DNA of 64,000 nucleotides from Propionigenium maris DSM 9537 (GCF_027925155.1 NZ_BSDY01000006.1:124001-188000); one strand, 5' to 3'; counted from the first letter of the stretch, positions 1-8,511 are shown. Notes: generated by a model from the sequence alone, not told the origin. Numbers and translations: made by a program.

Positions 1-210
1 TTTGTAATAGGTATATTTTCTGATAATGTTTTTCAGATGGCCACAGAGACAGTAGCTCCAACGGAGATGAAGGTAGCCTATCAAAAGGCCACACCGAAAA
101 ATTCCAATAGCGACATAGTATGGGAAAGCTTCTTTGAAGGAAATGTAGTGAAGGAGAAAAACCTAGAGCTCAATGCAGAGGATCTTTTTGTAGCAGATCT
201 AGGGATTTAG
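1..210 (+). CDS. C-terminal fragment of an unrecognised protein
   Basis: The frame open from the first base runs 69 codons to TAG at 208-210, so the start lies outside the window. The visible part is hydrophilic and mixed in charge, with no motif I recognise. A ribosome binding site and the next gene follow after 12 bases, so it is probably co-transcribed with the secreted protein downstream. The function is unknown. Confidence 0.55.
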   Translation, partial: FVIGIFSDNVFQMATETVAPTEMKVAYQKATPKNSNSDIVWESFFEGNVVKEKNLELNAEDLFVADLGI

Positions 211-222
211 CAGGGGGAATAG

Positions 223-672
223 ATGAGGAAAAAAATATTGGTGGTTATGGCAATTATCTTCAGTGTATTAGCTATGGGAGCCACCAGACTAGAAAATATT
301 GGTATAATCTACGAAGATGACTTCAGAAGTGTGGGAGTCAGTGAGGAAAACATAGCCAAAGCCAAGGATATAATTCTGGAAGCCAACAGGAGGCATCAGA
401 TCCTTATGCTTGAAAGAAAGCAGCTGGAGCTCGAGGTAAATAAGTATATGCTGGAGGGCTCTGAGGAGAACTGGGATAAGATAAGTAATGTCTTCGATAA
501 GCTTGGACAGGTAGAGGCGGAGCTTATGAAAAATAAGCTGAGAAGCCAGGTGGAGATCAGAAACTACATATCTGAAGAGGAGTATCTGAGAGCCAGAGGA
601 GCAGCTGTAAAAAGGCTGGAAGCAAGTCAAAATACCGCCAGTGAAGGTGTGAATATCAGCGATAAAAAATAG
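223..672 (+). CDS. Small exported helical protein, function unknown
   Basis: 149 aa. Residues 1-20 form a classic Sec signal peptide (MRKK, a hydrophobic core, then LAMGA before the predicted cleavage site). The mature part is almost entirely charged and amphipathic, rich in Glu, Lys and Arg between residues 45 and 130, and looks like a long helix or coiled coil in the periplasm. ATG is preceded by AGGGGGAA. A Rho-independent terminator begins at the stop codon. Short exported helical proteins of this kind are common in Fusobacteria (Skp/OmpH-like in general character), but I see no specific family signature. Confidence 0.75.
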   Translation: MRKKILVVMAIIFSVLAMGATRLENIGIIYEDDFRSVGVSEENIAKAKDIILEANRRHQILMLERKQLELEVNKYMLEGSEENWDKISNVFDKLGQVEAELMKNKLRSQVEIRNYISEEEYLRARGAAVKRLEASQNTASEGVNISDKK

Positions 673-697
673 AGGATAAATATCCTCTATTTTTAAT
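671..697 (+). terminator. Rho-independent terminator
   Basis: AGAGGATA, a 2-nt loop and TATCCTCT form a perfect 8-bp stem, followed by ATTTTTAATTT. It separates the secreted-protein unit from the prfA operon. Confidence 0.8.
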
Positions 698-717
698 TTG
701 TAGAGGCTTGTGTTAAA

Positions 718-746
718 TTGATTTTTAAGAGAGCTTATGATATAAT
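718..746 (+). promoter_or_regulatory. Sigma-70 promoter of the prfA operon
   Basis: TTGATT (718-723), 17 nt, TATAAT (741-746), with TGA immediately before the -10 (extended -10). It lies about 40 nt upstream of the GTG start of prfA. Confidence 0.75.
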
Positions 747-786
747 TTATAAGTTAAAGTAAAGAAAATGAAGGGAATGAGGCTAA

Positions 787-1860
787 GTGTTCGCGAAATT
801 AGATGAAGTTGTAAAAAAACATGATGAACTTACAGAGTTAATGGGTACTCAAGAGGTAGCGAGTAACCCTAAAAAAATGATGGAGTACAATAAGGCGTTA
901 AACGATATTACTCCAATAGTTGAAAAGTACAAAGAGTATAAAGGATACATGGAAGACCTTGATTTCATCAAGGAAAATATCAAATCTGAAAAAGATCACG
1001 ATATGAAGGAAATGATGCAGGAGGAGATGAAGGAGATAGAGGCAACTCTTCCAGGAATTGAAGATGAGCTAAAGATACTTCTTCTTCCAAAGGACCCTAA
1101 CGATGACAAGAACGTAATCATCGAGATCAGAGGTGGAGCAGGAGGAGATGAGGCAGCTCTATTCTCAGCTAACCTATTTAGAATGTTTACAAGATATGCA
1201 GAGAGAAACAAGTGGAAGTATGAGGTCATCTCTAAGAGTGAAGCTGGAGTAGGTGGACTAAAGGAGATAGTATTCTCTATCAACGGAGCAGGAGCATACT
1301 CTAAGCTAAAGTTTGAATCGGGAGTACACAGAGTACAGAGAGTACCTGAGACTGAATCATCTGGAAGGATCCATACATCTACAGCAACTGTAGCAGTACT
1401 TCCTGAGATAGACGATGTAGAACAGGTTGAGTTAAAGAACTCGGATCTTAAAATAGACACATTCAGATCATCTGGAGCAGGTGGACAGCACGTAAATACT
1501 ACCGACTCAGCAGTAAGAATCACTCACCTTCCTACTGGAATAGTAGTAGAGTGTCAGGATGGAAGATCGCAGCTTAAGAACAAGGAGCAGGCTATGAAAG
1601 TACTTGCTGCAAAAATCTATGAGGTTGAGCTTGAAAAGCAGAGATCTGAAGTGGACGGAGCAAGAAAGCTGCAGGTAGGAACAGGGTCTAGATCTGAGAA
1701 GATCAGAACTTATAACTATCCACAGGGAAGAGTAACTGATCACAGAATCAAGCTGACTCTTCATAAGCTGGATGCTATCCTGGATGGAGATCTTACTGAG
1801 ATGATAGATGCACTTATTACCTTCGACCAGGCTGAGCTTCTTCAAAGCGTAGGAGAGTAA
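787..1860 (+). CDS. prfA: Peptide chain release factor 1
   Basis: 357 aa, the normal RF1 length. RF1 reads UAA and UAG in the ribosomal A site and triggers hydrolysis of peptidyl-tRNA. The GGQ catalytic motif is at about 232-234 ([14 protein letters not shown]), and the codon-recognition PxT motif appears as PET at about 187-189 within [14 protein letters not shown]. The start is GTG at 787 behind AAGGGA. Its stop overlaps the ATG of prmC by one base, so RF1 and the methyltransferase that modifies its GGQ glutamine are translationally coupled. Confidence 0.97.
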   Translation: MFAKLDEVVKKHDELTELMGTQEVASNPKKMMEYNKALNDITPIVEKYKEYKGYMEDLDFIKENIKSEKDHDMKEMMQEEMKEIEATLPGIEDELKILLLPKDPNDDKNVIIEIRGGAGGDEAALFSANLFRMFTRYAERNKWKYEVISKSEAGVGGLKEIVFSINGAGAYSKLKFESGVHRVQRVPETESSGRIHTSTATVAVLPEIDDVEQVELKNSDLKIDTFRSSGAGGQHVNTTDSAVRITHLPTGIVVECQDGRSQLKNKEQAMKVLAAKIYEVELEKQRSEVDGARKLQVGTGSRSEKIRTYNYPQGRVTDHRIKLTLHKLDAILDGDLTEMIDALITFDQAELLQSVGE

Positions 1861-2987
1861 TGAAGAAATTAATTGATATACTGAATTTCAGTGAGGAGTA
1901 TTTGAAAAAATACTCCTTTTCAAAACCCAAATTAGAAGCACAGAAGGTGGTGTCCTATGTCCTGAAGCTTGATAGGATAAGTCTATACGCCAACTTTGAC
2001 AGAAATTTGAGTGAGAATGAGAGAAGCGAGATCAAGGTTCTCCTGAGGGAGATGGCCAGAAAGAGAAGGAACTTTGATGAGCTGGACAGCGTTCACAAGA
2101 AGGATGATGCAGAGGCAGCCAGGGAGGCTGAGGACCACAGACTTAAGAACATGGAGATCTTGAAGAAGAGCATAGCCTACCTGGAAGGGAAGGGCGTTGA
2201 AAATGCCAGGTTTGAGGCGGAGAGTATATTTGCCCATGTACTGAAGACCGGAAGGATGACCCTGACCCTTAACTTCAAGAGGGAGATAAGGAAGGAAGAG
2301 CTGGAAGAGATAAGGGCAATGCTCAAGGAGAGAGCTGTGGATAAGAGACCTCTGGCTTATATCCTAGGAGATGAGGAGTTTTACGGTTATAAGTTTAATG
2401 TAGATGAGAGGGTACTTATTCCAAGGTCGGAGACTGAACTTCTTGTAAAGGAGTGTATAGGACTACTCTATGGAGTAGAGGAGCCTGTGATCCTAGATAT
2501 TGGTATAGGAAGCGGAGCTATATCTATATCCCTTGCCAAGGAGATCGAAAGATCCAAGGTGCTGGGAGTGGATATCAGTGACGGAGCCATAGAGGTAGCT
2601 AACTCCAATAAGGAACTCAATGAAGCGGATAACGTAAAGTTTATGAAGTCGGATGTCTTTAGTAATGTAAAGTACACCGAGTTTGACCTAATTGTATCCA
2701 ACCCTCCATATATTCCCACAAAGGAGTATGTAGAGCTTATGCCTGAAGTTAAGGGGCATGAGCCAAAGATGGCCCTTACAGATAACGGTGACGGATATAA
2801 GTTCTATACCCAGATCTCCAATGAATCGGGTAACTACCTTAAATCAGGAGGATATCTGGCCTTTGAAGTGGGATATGATCAGGCTCCCAAGGTCAAGGAA
2901 CTTATGGAAGAGAATGATTTTGAAAATGTAGTGGTGGTAAGGGATTATCACAATATAGAAAGAATTGTAATAGGTAAGAAGAAGTAA
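1860..2987 (+). CDS. prmC: Release factor glutamine methyltransferase with duplicated N-terminal domain
   Basis: 375 aa, about 90 longer than typical PrmC. The enzyme transfers methyl from SAM to the GGQ glutamine of release factors. The SAM-binding motif DIGIGSGA is at about 213-220 and the NPPY active-site motif at 281-284. The extra length is an N-terminal repeat: residues 4-70 and 97-163 resemble each other (ILxxSxxYL, then FxAExxxxHVLKxxRxxLxxNF and a basic helix), so the substrate-recognition domain is present twice, joined by a charged linker. It overlaps prfA by one base, which fits its role. Confidence 0.95.
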   Translation: MKKLIDILNFSEEYLKKYSFSKPKLEAQKVVSYVLKLDRISLYANFDRNLSENERSEIKVLLREMARKRRNFDELDSVHKKDDAEAAREAEDHRLKNMEILKKSIAYLEGKGVENARFEAESIFAHVLKTGRMTLTLNFKREIRKEELEEIRAMLKERAVDKRPLAYILGDEEFYGYKFNVDERVLIPRSETELLVKECIGLLYGVEEPVILDIGIGSGAISISLAKEIERSKVLGVDISDGAIEVANSNKELNEADNVKFMKSDVFSNVKYTEFDLIVSNPPYIPTKEYVELMPEVKGHEPKMALTDNGDGYKFYTQISNESGNYLKSGGYLAFEVGYDQAPKVKELMEENDFENVVVVRDYHNIERIVIGKKK

Positions 2988-2998
2988 GGAGATGGATC

Positions 2999-4030
2999 AT
3001 GTCAACATTGTTATCGGATTATGACTACAATCTTCCAGAGGAACTTATCGGTCAAAAGCCAGCTGAGCCAAGAGATCACTCCAGGCTTATGACTGTGGAT
3101 AGAAGTCTGAAGAAGATAGAGCATAAGAGGTTTTATAATATAGTGGATTACCTAGAGCCTGGGGATGTTCTTGTGAGAAACTCAACCAAGGTAATACCTG
3201 CCAGGATGATAGGAAGAAAGGAAACCGGAGCAGTATTGGAGGTTTTCCTGTTAAAGAGGATAGATATCAACACCTGGGAGTGTATGATAAGACAGGCTAA
3301 GAAGCTGAAGCTGGGACAGAAACTTATAATAGGTGAAAACAGTGAGATAGTTGCTACCCTTCTTGAGGTGAAGGAGGACGGAAACAGAGTTCTTTCCTTT
3401 GAATATGAGGGGGCCTTTGAGGAGGTTCTAGATAAGCTGGGGCAGATGCCTCTACCTCCCTATATAACTGAGAAGCTATCTAAAAAGGAGAGGTATCAGA
3501 CTGTGTATGCCAAGAAGGGAGAGTCGGTGGCGGCTCCAACGGCTGGATTACACTTTACTGAGGAACTCCTTAAGAAGATAGAGGAGAAGGGTGTAGAGAT
3601 AGTAGATGTGTATCTAGAGGTAGGACTGGGGACATTCAGACCTGTGCAGACAGAGAATGTACTGGAGCACAAGATGCACGAGGAAACCTATGAGGTGCCA
3701 GAGGAAGCGAGAAAAGTTATAACAAAAGCTAAGGCTGAGGGAAGAAGGGTAATAGCTGTGGGAACCACATCTGTAAGAACTCTGGAATCTGCAGTTAATA
3801 GCAGTGGAGAATTAGAAGCTAGAAAGGGTAGCACAGATATATTTATATATCCAGGATATGAATTCAAGGTAGTGGATGCTTTGATTACGAATTTTCACCT
3901 GCCAAAATCCACTCTGCTTATGTTAATATCGGCTTTTTCAACAAGAGAGTTTATGATGGAGACCTATAAAAAAGCAGTGGAAGAGGGATATCATTTCTTT
4001 AGTTTTGGAGATTCAATGTTTATTTATTAA
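2999..4030 (+). CDS. queA: S-adenosylmethionine:tRNA ribosyltransferase-isomerase
   Basis: 343 aa, full length. QueA moves the ribosyl group of SAM onto preQ1 in the wobble position of Asn, Asp, His and Tyr tRNAs, the penultimate step to queuosine. Family landmarks are the N-terminal DYDLP-type segment (DYDYNLPEELIGQKPAEPRD), AAPTAGLHFTEELL near residue 180 and VGLGTFRPV near 215. ATG at 2999 has a GGAG element upstream. It follows prmC by 11 nt and precedes rsmD closely, so it belongs to one translation-related operon. Confidence 0.97.
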   Translation: MSTLLSDYDYNLPEELIGQKPAEPRDHSRLMTVDRSLKKIEHKRFYNIVDYLEPGDVLVRNSTKVIPARMIGRKETGAVLEVFLLKRIDINTWECMIRQAKKLKLGQKLIIGENSEIVATLLEVKEDGNRVLSFEYEGAFEEVLDKLGQMPLPPYITEKLSKKERYQTVYAKKGESVAAPTAGLHFTEELLKKIEEKGVEIVDVYLEVGLGTFRPVQTENVLEHKMHEETYEVPEEARKVITKAKAEGRRVIAVGTTSVRTLESAVNSSGELEARKGSTDIFIYPGYEFKVVDALITNFHLPKSTLLMLISAFSTREFMMETYKKAVEEGYHFFSFGDSMFIY

Positions 4031-4045
4031 GAAGAGGTGAAAAGT

Positions 4046-4594
4046 TTGAGAATAATAGCTGGAACAGCAAAGGGTAAGACGATTAAGTGTAGAAAGGGTA
4101 CTGAGACGAGACCTACTATGGACAGGGTAAAGGAGTCTCTATTTTCTATCCTTATGCCATATATTGAGGACAGCAGAGTACTAGATCTATTTAGCGGAAC
4201 TGGAAACATAGCTCTAGAAGCAATCAGCAGAGGAGCTAAGAAGGCCGTTATGATAGAGAAGGACAAGGAAGCTCTTAGAGTAATAATAGAGAATGTTAAC
4301 AACTTAGGGTTTGAAAACCAGTGCAGAGCTTATAAGAATGAAGTGGAAAGAGCAGTGGAGATCCTAGGTAAGAAAAGGGAGAAGTTTGACATTATCTTCA
4401 TGGACCCTCCGTATATAGAGGAAGTGTGTACTAAGGTAATAAAGGCTGTGGAAAAAGCCAACCTTCTTGCTGAGGGAGGAATTATTATCTGTGAGCACCA
4501 TAAGTATGAAGATATGGCAGAGAAGATAGGGGAGTTCAATCAGGTAGATGAGAGAACCTATGGTAAGAAAACCCTTACCTTCTATGCAAGATAG
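4046..4594 (+). CDS. rsmD: 16S rRNA (guanine-966-N2)-methyltransferase
   Basis: 182 aa from TTG at 4046. This start gives the family's usual beginning (MRIIAGTAKGK) and sits 8 nt after AGAGGTG; the upstream GTG at 4037 is part of that ribosome binding site. RsmD methylates G966 of 16S rRNA late in 30S assembly. Motifs: DLFSGTGNIALEAISRGA for SAM and DPPY (IIFMDPPYIEE) at about 117-120. It ends the prfA-prmC-queA-rsmD operon at a bidirectional terminator. Confidence 0.94.
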   Translation: MRIIAGTAKGKTIKCRKGTETRPTMDRVKESLFSILMPYIEDSRVLDLFSGTGNIALEAISRGAKKAVMIEKDKEALRVIIENVNNLGFENQCRAYKNEVERAVEILGKKREKFDIIFMDPPYIEEVCTKVIKAVEKANLLAEGGIIICEHHKYEDMAEKIGEFNQVDERTYGKKTLTFYAR

Positions 4595-4610
4595 AGAAAA
4601 ATAAAGTAAT

Positions 4611-4640
4611 AAAAAAAAGACTCCATGAGTCTTTTTTTTA
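4611..4640. terminator. Bidirectional terminator between rsmD and a small minus-strand gene
   Basis: A-run, GACTC, CAT, GAGTC, T-run: symmetric, so it can end rsmD on the plus strand and the 45-codon gene on the minus strand, whose TAA lies inside it. Confidence 0.85.
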
Positions 4641-4775
4641 TAGCATAAAGTCAATATAATCTATCTTAGTCTCGCTCTTAAGTTCGGAAAACTCGTTTGG
4701 AAGAACTTCCTCTGCTCTAAAAGTGTTCACGATAGCTCCCATGATACCTAATCCCATTCTTTTAATTCTAGCCAT
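4638..4775 (-). CDS. Unrecognised 45-aa small protein
   Basis: The minus strand carries a perfect AGGAGG seven bases before ATG at 4775 and an uninterrupted 45-codon frame to TAA inside a good terminator. The product starts MARIKRMGLGIMGAIVNTF, a basic then hydrophobic helix of about 18 residues, followed by an acidic tail rich in Glu, Ser and Lys ending DYIDFML. It looks like an amphipathic, possibly membrane-associated peptide. It stands alone between rsmD and tsaB, both transcribed toward it, so it must have its own promoter in the AT-rich 4,783-4,960 stretch. Function unknown; the ideal ribosome binding site and terminator argue that it is real. Confidence 0.6.
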   Translation of the reverse strand: MARIKRMGLGIMGAIVNTFRAEEVLPNEFSELKSETKIDYIDFML

Positions 4776-4867
4776 TTCAGCCTCCTATATAAATAAAAAA
4801 TAATAATTAAACAATCTTTACGAAGGGATAGTACCATTTAAATAGGAAAGTTACCAATGCAAAAAGT

Positions 4868-4895
4868 AGATATATTAATTTTTTTTAATATATCT
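4868..4895. repeat. 11-bp perfect inverted repeat upstream of the small gene
   Basis: AGATATATTAA (4868-4878), six T, TTAATATATCT (4885-4895). It lies about 90 nt upstream of the 45-codon gene on the minus strand and could be an operator or a leader hairpin. No gene lies between 4,776 and 5,019. Confidence 0.55.
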
Positions 4896-4974
4896 ATTTA
4901 ATAATATGGAGGAATACCCCAGTAATATTAATGTCCTGTTTTGTGATTTCAGACTAAAAATTCAAGAAAAAAAG

Positions 4975-4999
4975 AAAAAGAGCACTCAGTGCTCTTTTT
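4975..4999. terminator. Bidirectional terminator after tsaB
   Basis: AAAAAGAGCAC, TCA, GTGCTCTTTTT: an 11-bp stem with A- and T-tracts on both sides. It ends the minus-strand tsaB operon. Confidence 0.85.
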
Positions 5000-5019
5000 A
5001 ATTGAAATTATTAACTTGA

Positions 5020-5709
5020 TTACTTGTTTTGTGCTTCCTTCATCCTTTCAGCCTGGGTCTTACTGTGGTAGTAAGGCTCAAGGTGAACAAGGTCATCTGG
5101 AGTCATATCTACAGCCATCTCTGCCATAACAGAAGCTCTAGGAATGGAAAGGGACTTTAGGTTGAAGTATCCTCTCTCTCCAGCCAGTTCCTCCAGTCTC
5201 TCTCTATATACTATACTAGCATCTCCAAGGAAGAGAAGGTTATCCTCAGCATACTCCTCTACTACCTTTGTAATCTCCCCATCCTGATACTGAGAGTTTC
5301 TTACAACTCTTCCCTCTCTATCGAAGGAGTAGTCGCAGTAGTATACTCTCTCCTTTCTGGCATCGATCATGGAGATGATCCTCTTGTCTGTAGCTCCAGT
5401 CATGTGAGCTATGGCATCTAACTCATTGATACCAACTACTGGAATGTTAAGGGAGTAAGCCATACCCTTGGCTGCTCCTACCCCTACTCTGATTCCTGTA
5501 AATGATCCCGGACCAACACTTACAGCAATTCTCTCTACATCCTTTATAGTGTAACCAGAAAGCTGAAAGAGGCTGTCTATGGATGTCATTACAGTATCTG
5601 AATGATTTAATTTTATATTTAAGTTAACCTCACTGATAAGTCCCTTTTCACTGTGGTACAGTGCAACGGTACCTACCTTGGTAGATGTATTAATTGCTAA
5701 GACCAACAT
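5020..5709 (-). CDS. tsaB: tRNA t6A threonylcarbamoyl transferase component TsaB
   Basis: 229 aa. TsaB is the inactive ASKHA-fold partner of TsaD in making t6A37 on ANN-decoding tRNAs. The start LVLAINTSTKVGTVALY and SVGPGSFTGIRVGVGAAKGMAY (around 65-85) are diagnostic. The gene overlaps the end of tsaE by 20 bases, so the two t6A factors are coupled. It is the last gene of a minus-strand operon of four. Confidence 0.95.
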   Translation of the reverse strand: MLVLAINTSTKVGTVALYHSEKGLISEVNLNIKLNHSDTVMTSIDSLFQLSGYTIKDVERIAVSVGPGSFTGIRVGVGAAKGMAYSLNIPVVGINELDAIAHMTGATDKRIISMIDARKERVYYCDYSFDREGRVVRNSQYQDGEITKVVEEYAEDNLLFLGDASIVYRERLEELAGERGYFNLKSLSIPRASVMAEMAVDMTPDDLVHLEPYYHSKTQAERMKEAQNK

Positions 5710-6154
5710 AATCTAACAACTCCTTTTCTCTTGCTTTATTTCCAACAAATTCAATGGAAATTTTTCTGCTCTTTTCATCGTGGTGGAAGAGCTTAATCTG
5801 TATAAACTCCTTTGGAAGTTCCTCGGCGATAATATCTGCCCACTCGATAAGTACAAGACCACCATTGTGAAGGTAGTCCTCATACCCTACCTCATATACC
5901 TCTAGAGGGTCTGAAAGTCTGTATACATCAAAGTGGTATAGAGGGAGACGTCCCCCCAGGTGTTCTAGAACATAGTTGAATGTAGGGCTTTTAATATTAC
6001 CCTCTATTCCCAGCTCCCTTGCAACGGTTTTTACAAATGTTGTCTTCCCTGTACCTAGGTCACCAATAAGGGCTACAACATCATCAGCTTTTACATAGTC
6101 GGACAACCTTACAGCAAGGTGTGTAAGCTCGTCAAAAGAAAGTATCTTTTCCAT
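5690..6154 (-). CDS. tsaE: tRNA t6A biosynthesis ATPase TsaE
   Basis: 154 aa, typical length. TsaE is a P-loop ATPase that resets the TsaB-TsaD complex. Walker A is GDLGTGKTTFVK at about 32-43, and SPTFNYVLEH (around 57-66) and YHFDVYRL (around 72-79) are conserved family segments. It overlaps tsaB by 20 bases and follows the heptose adenylyltransferase by nine. Confidence 0.95.
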   Translation of the reverse strand: MEKILSFDELTHLAVRLSDYVKADDVVALIGDLGTGKTTFVKTVARELGIEGNIKSPTFNYVLEHLGGRLPLYHFDVYRLSDPLEVYEVGYEDYLHNGGLVLIEWADIIAEELPKEFIQIKLFHHDEKSRKISIEFVGNKAREKELLDYVGLSN

Positions 6155-6163
6155 ATTACTCCT

Positions 6164-6634
6164 CTACTTTTCTAAGATTTTATTTACAACATTTGTAGTA
6201 GATTTTCCATCTACTAACATAAGAATTCTAACTTCTCCCCCGTTTCTTTCTACTACCTCTGTCTCAGGAAGATCCTCCTTCTTATAGTCTCCTCCCTTTA
6301 CGTGGATAGATGGCTTGAGCTCCTCTATGATCTCCACAGGTGTATCCTCTGTAAAGATAACTGTGTAGTCCACTGCTTTTAAACCTGCAAGCATCTCAGC
6401 TCTGTCCAGCTCGGAGTTGATAGGTCTTGTAGGGCCCTTAAGTCTTTTAACTGAAGCATCGGAGTTTACTCCAACAACTAAGAAATCTCCCTGCTCCCTT
6501 GCCTGCTCTAAGTATCTAAGGTGTCCTACGTGAAGGATATCAAAACAACCATTGGTAAAAACTACCTTCTTTCCCTGAGCTTTTAAACTCTCAATAAGAG
6601 TAGCAGCTTCTTCTCTTCCTAAAATTCTATTCAT
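6164..6634 (-). CDS. hldE2: D-glycero-beta-D-manno-heptose 1-phosphate adenylyltransferase
   Basis: 156 aa. Stand-alone nucleotidyltransferase domain corresponding to the C-terminal half of HldE (RfaE2/HldC type), which makes ADP-heptose for the LPS inner core. The signature TNGCFDILHVGHLRYL (around 27-42) contains the HxGH motif, and VDGKSTTNVVNKI near the end is the conserved STT segment. No heptose kinase domain is attached, so HldA must be elsewhere. Its presence supports an LPS-bearing outer membrane. Confidence 0.92.
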   Translation of the reverse strand: MNRILGREEAATLIESLKAQGKKVVFTNGCFDILHVGHLRYLEQAREQGDFLVVGVNSDASVKRLKGPTRPINSELDRAEMLAGLKAVDYTVIFTEDTPVEIIEELKPSIHVKGGDYKKEDLPETEVVERNGGEVRILMLVDGKSTTNVVNKILEK

Positions 6635-6646
6635 AGTCCAGTTCTC

Positions 6647-7309
6647 CTAAAATTTATTTTCATACTCATCGATAATTTTAACTACCTCTATAATTATATC
6701 AGCAGTGATCCCCCAGATAGTTTCCCCCTCATAGAAGAAGAAGTTTACGCTACGGGGCTTGCTGGTCCAGGGTTTATGATACATATCTGGAAGGTTGAGT
6801 TCCCTAGCAGGGAACAGCTTCTCTATCCCATCCTCTATATATTTTGGATGGGATGTGACCCCTATCTTTTCTACCCTGGGCTTGGTGGTTCTGAAGAAAT
6901 CAACGGGAATAAAGAGGAGCTTCTCTACCTCATCCCTGTTTATCTTAAACTCATCTATATCTTCTATATGTATATGTCCTAAATAGGCTTCTACCAGTAC
7001 TCCAGTGGGGATGATCATAGTTCCCACCTTTCCGATTACCTCTATCTTCTCCCTGCCTATACCAATCTCCTCTACAGTTTCCCTAAGGGCTGTCTCAAGA
7101 AAGGTCTTGTCCCTCTCCTCATACCCTCCTCCTGGGAAGCTGATCTCTCCTCCCTGTCTTATGTGGGGAGATCTTTTCTGGAAGATAAAGTGGGGTATCC
7201 CTTCAAGAGTACAAAGGGCAACCAGTACAGAGGAGTTGAAGTATCTCTCTCTCCCGATAATCCTATCCTTATTGTTCACATTCTTCCTAAGTAATTCAAG
7301 TAACGGCAT
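6647..7309 (-). CDS. Nudix hydrolase, CoA pyrophosphatase type
   Basis: 220 aa. The Nudix box reads GGGYEERDKTFLETALRETV followed by EEIG (about residues 59-82), matching Gx5Ex7REUxEExGU. FQKRSPHIRQGGEISFPGG just before it is characteristic of the CoA/acyl-CoA diphosphatase subfamily (NudL, YeaB), which cleaves CoA to 3',5'-ADP and phosphopantetheine. ATG at 7309 has AGGAGG seven bases upstream. It is the first gene of the Nudix-hldE2-tsaE-tsaB operon. Substrate is by family only. Confidence 0.85.
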   Translation of the reverse strand: MPLLELLRKNVNNKDRIIGRERYFNSSVLVALCTLEGIPHFIFQKRSPHIRQGGEISFPGGGYEERDKTFLETALRETVEEIGIGREKIEVIGKVGTMIIPTGVLVEAYLGHIHIEDIDEFKINRDEVEKLLFIPVDFFRTTKPRVEKIGVTSHPKYIEDGIEKLFPARELNLPDMYHKPWTSKPRSVNFFFYEGETIWGITADIIIEVVKIIDEYENKF

Positions 7310-7326
7310 ATATAACCTCCTAGTGG

Positions 7327-7356
7327 ATTATACCATATACTTCAGGGATAGTTTAA
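7327..7356 (-). promoter_or_regulatory. Promoter of the Nudix-hldE2-tsaE-tsaB operon
   Basis: Minus strand: TTAAAC (7351-7356), 18 nt, TATAAT (7327-7332) with TGG before the -10. The short leader leads directly into AGGAGG and the Nudix ATG. Confidence 0.6.
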
Positions 7357-7404
7357 GGGAAAAGATAAAATCTTTAGGTTGTTGAAAAAATATACATATT
7401 TTTT

Positions 7405-7433
7405 TTGAAAGAAATGATTTAAAAGGGTATAAT
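7405..7433 (+). promoter_or_regulatory. Sigma-70 promoter of the lipoprotein gene
   Basis: TTGAAA (7405-7410), 17 nt, TATAAT (7428-7433), about 48 nt before the lipoprotein ATG and divergent from the Nudix operon promoter. Confidence 0.75.
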
Positions 7434-7480
7434 AGGATTGTATAAAATATACAACAAGAATTTTGATAGGGGGTAACTTG

Positions 7481-8362
7481 ATGAGAAAAGTACTGTTAAC
7501 TGGAGTTTTAGGTCTTAGTTTACTTATGGGGGCATGCACAAGTAAACAAGTGTCTCAAAATGAAGTTAGAAGAGATGTAAAAATTTATGCAGGAAACTTT
7601 AATAAGAGTAAAGTAGAAATAGAAGATGGTCAGGTAACAACAGAATATTTCAAGATAAACACTGAATTTCAGAATAAACTAATAAGAGTTGCTATCACCA
7701 ATACATCGGATGAGGTAATGATTGTAGAGTGGGAAAAATCTGCTTATATTGGGTTAGATGGAAAAGAACAAAAACTTGTAAACATGAGAGGGATGAAAGA
7801 GCAATACTATGCAAAAGAAAGAGCAGATTCCTATAGAAGTGGTCAGACAATAATAACAGAATTAGTTCCGGAAAAAAATTTAGAAATATTAGAAGGAGAT
7901 TCATTAGGGGCTGGAAAAGTTTACATAAAGCATAACCTTTTAGAAAATGAAGAGGTTTTAAATGAACATGCCACGATAAAACTTTCTGTAGTGATAGGAG
8001 GAGTGAAAAAAGGAGTAAGAAAAGAGGTTGAAATATATTTCGGAGAGGGAGATATGCCTCAAAGCCTGGGAGATACTCTATATGCAAGAAATGACAGTAT
8101 GGTAGCTGCACCGGTTATTGCACCGGTAGAGACGGCAGAAACTACTACAGAAGCTGCACCAGTGGCAGTTCAAAAGACAGAGGCTCCGCTGGAGGTAACA
8201 GCTCCAGATGCCATGAAGATAAAGGATGAAAATGCCCTTCTTGAGCAGGAGATCAGATCTAAGAACCAGCTTATTCAGGAGTTAAATGAGAGAGCTAGAC
8301 TGAAGAAGGAACTAGAGGAGAAGCAAAAAGAGATAGATGCTTTAATGCTTCAATTAAACTAA
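7481..8362 (+). CDS. Lipoprotein with C-terminal coiled coil, function unknown
   Basis: 293 aa from ATG 7481, which follows AGGGGGTAA; the upstream TTG at 7463 would bury the signal peptide. MRKVLLTGVLGLSLLMGACTS has a clear lipobox (LMGAC, Cys19). The middle domain (about 35-190) appears beta-rich, a Pro/Ala/Thr-rich linker with repeated AP and TTE elements spans about 200-245, and the last 45 residues are a heptad-like coiled coil. It may span the periplasm and contact peptidoglycan or a partner, but no known family is recognised. It is monocistronic between its own promoter and terminator. Confidence 0.75.
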   Translation: MRKVLLTGVLGLSLLMGACTSKQVSQNEVRRDVKIYAGNFNKSKVEIEDGQVTTEYFKINTEFQNKLIRVAITNTSDEVMIVEWEKSAYIGLDGKEQKLVNMRGMKEQYYAKERADSYRSGQTIITELVPEKNLEILEGDSLGAGKVYIKHNLLENEEVLNEHATIKLSVVIGGVKKGVRKEVEIYFGEGDMPQSLGDTLYARNDSMVAAPVIAPVETAETTTEAAPVAVQKTEAPLEVTAPDAMKIKDENALLEQEIRSKNQLIQELNERARLKKELEEKQKEIDALMLQLN

Positions 8363-8368
8363 TAAGAG

Positions 8369-8405
8369 TGTCCCAGGCTGGGTTTTCCGCCTGGGACATT
8401 TTACT
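8369..8405 (+). terminator. Rho-independent terminator
   Basis: TGTCCCAGGC (8369-8378), 10-nt loop, GCCTGGGACA (8389-8398), TTTTACTT. Confidence 0.8.
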
Positions 8406-8408
8406 TCC

Positions 8409-8438
8409 TTGTTTTATCTAGGAGAGATATAGTATAAT
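8409..8438 (+). promoter_or_regulatory. Promoter of xseB-ispA
   Basis: TTGTTT (8409-8414), 18 nt, TATAAT (8433-8438). About 75 nt of leader precede xseB, including a small inverted repeat ATTGAAT/ATTCAAT. Confidence 0.6.
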
Positions 8439-8511
8439 TACTAATAAAATGCAGGTTATAGATTGAATACTTTAAGATTCAATGGGGTAACTGTAGGATG
8501 AGGTGAAGGAA

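Noticed and set aside
7005..7385. 126-codon plus-strand frame opposite the Nudix gene
   Set aside because: Antisense shadow; overlaps the Nudix operon promoter and has no ribosome binding site.
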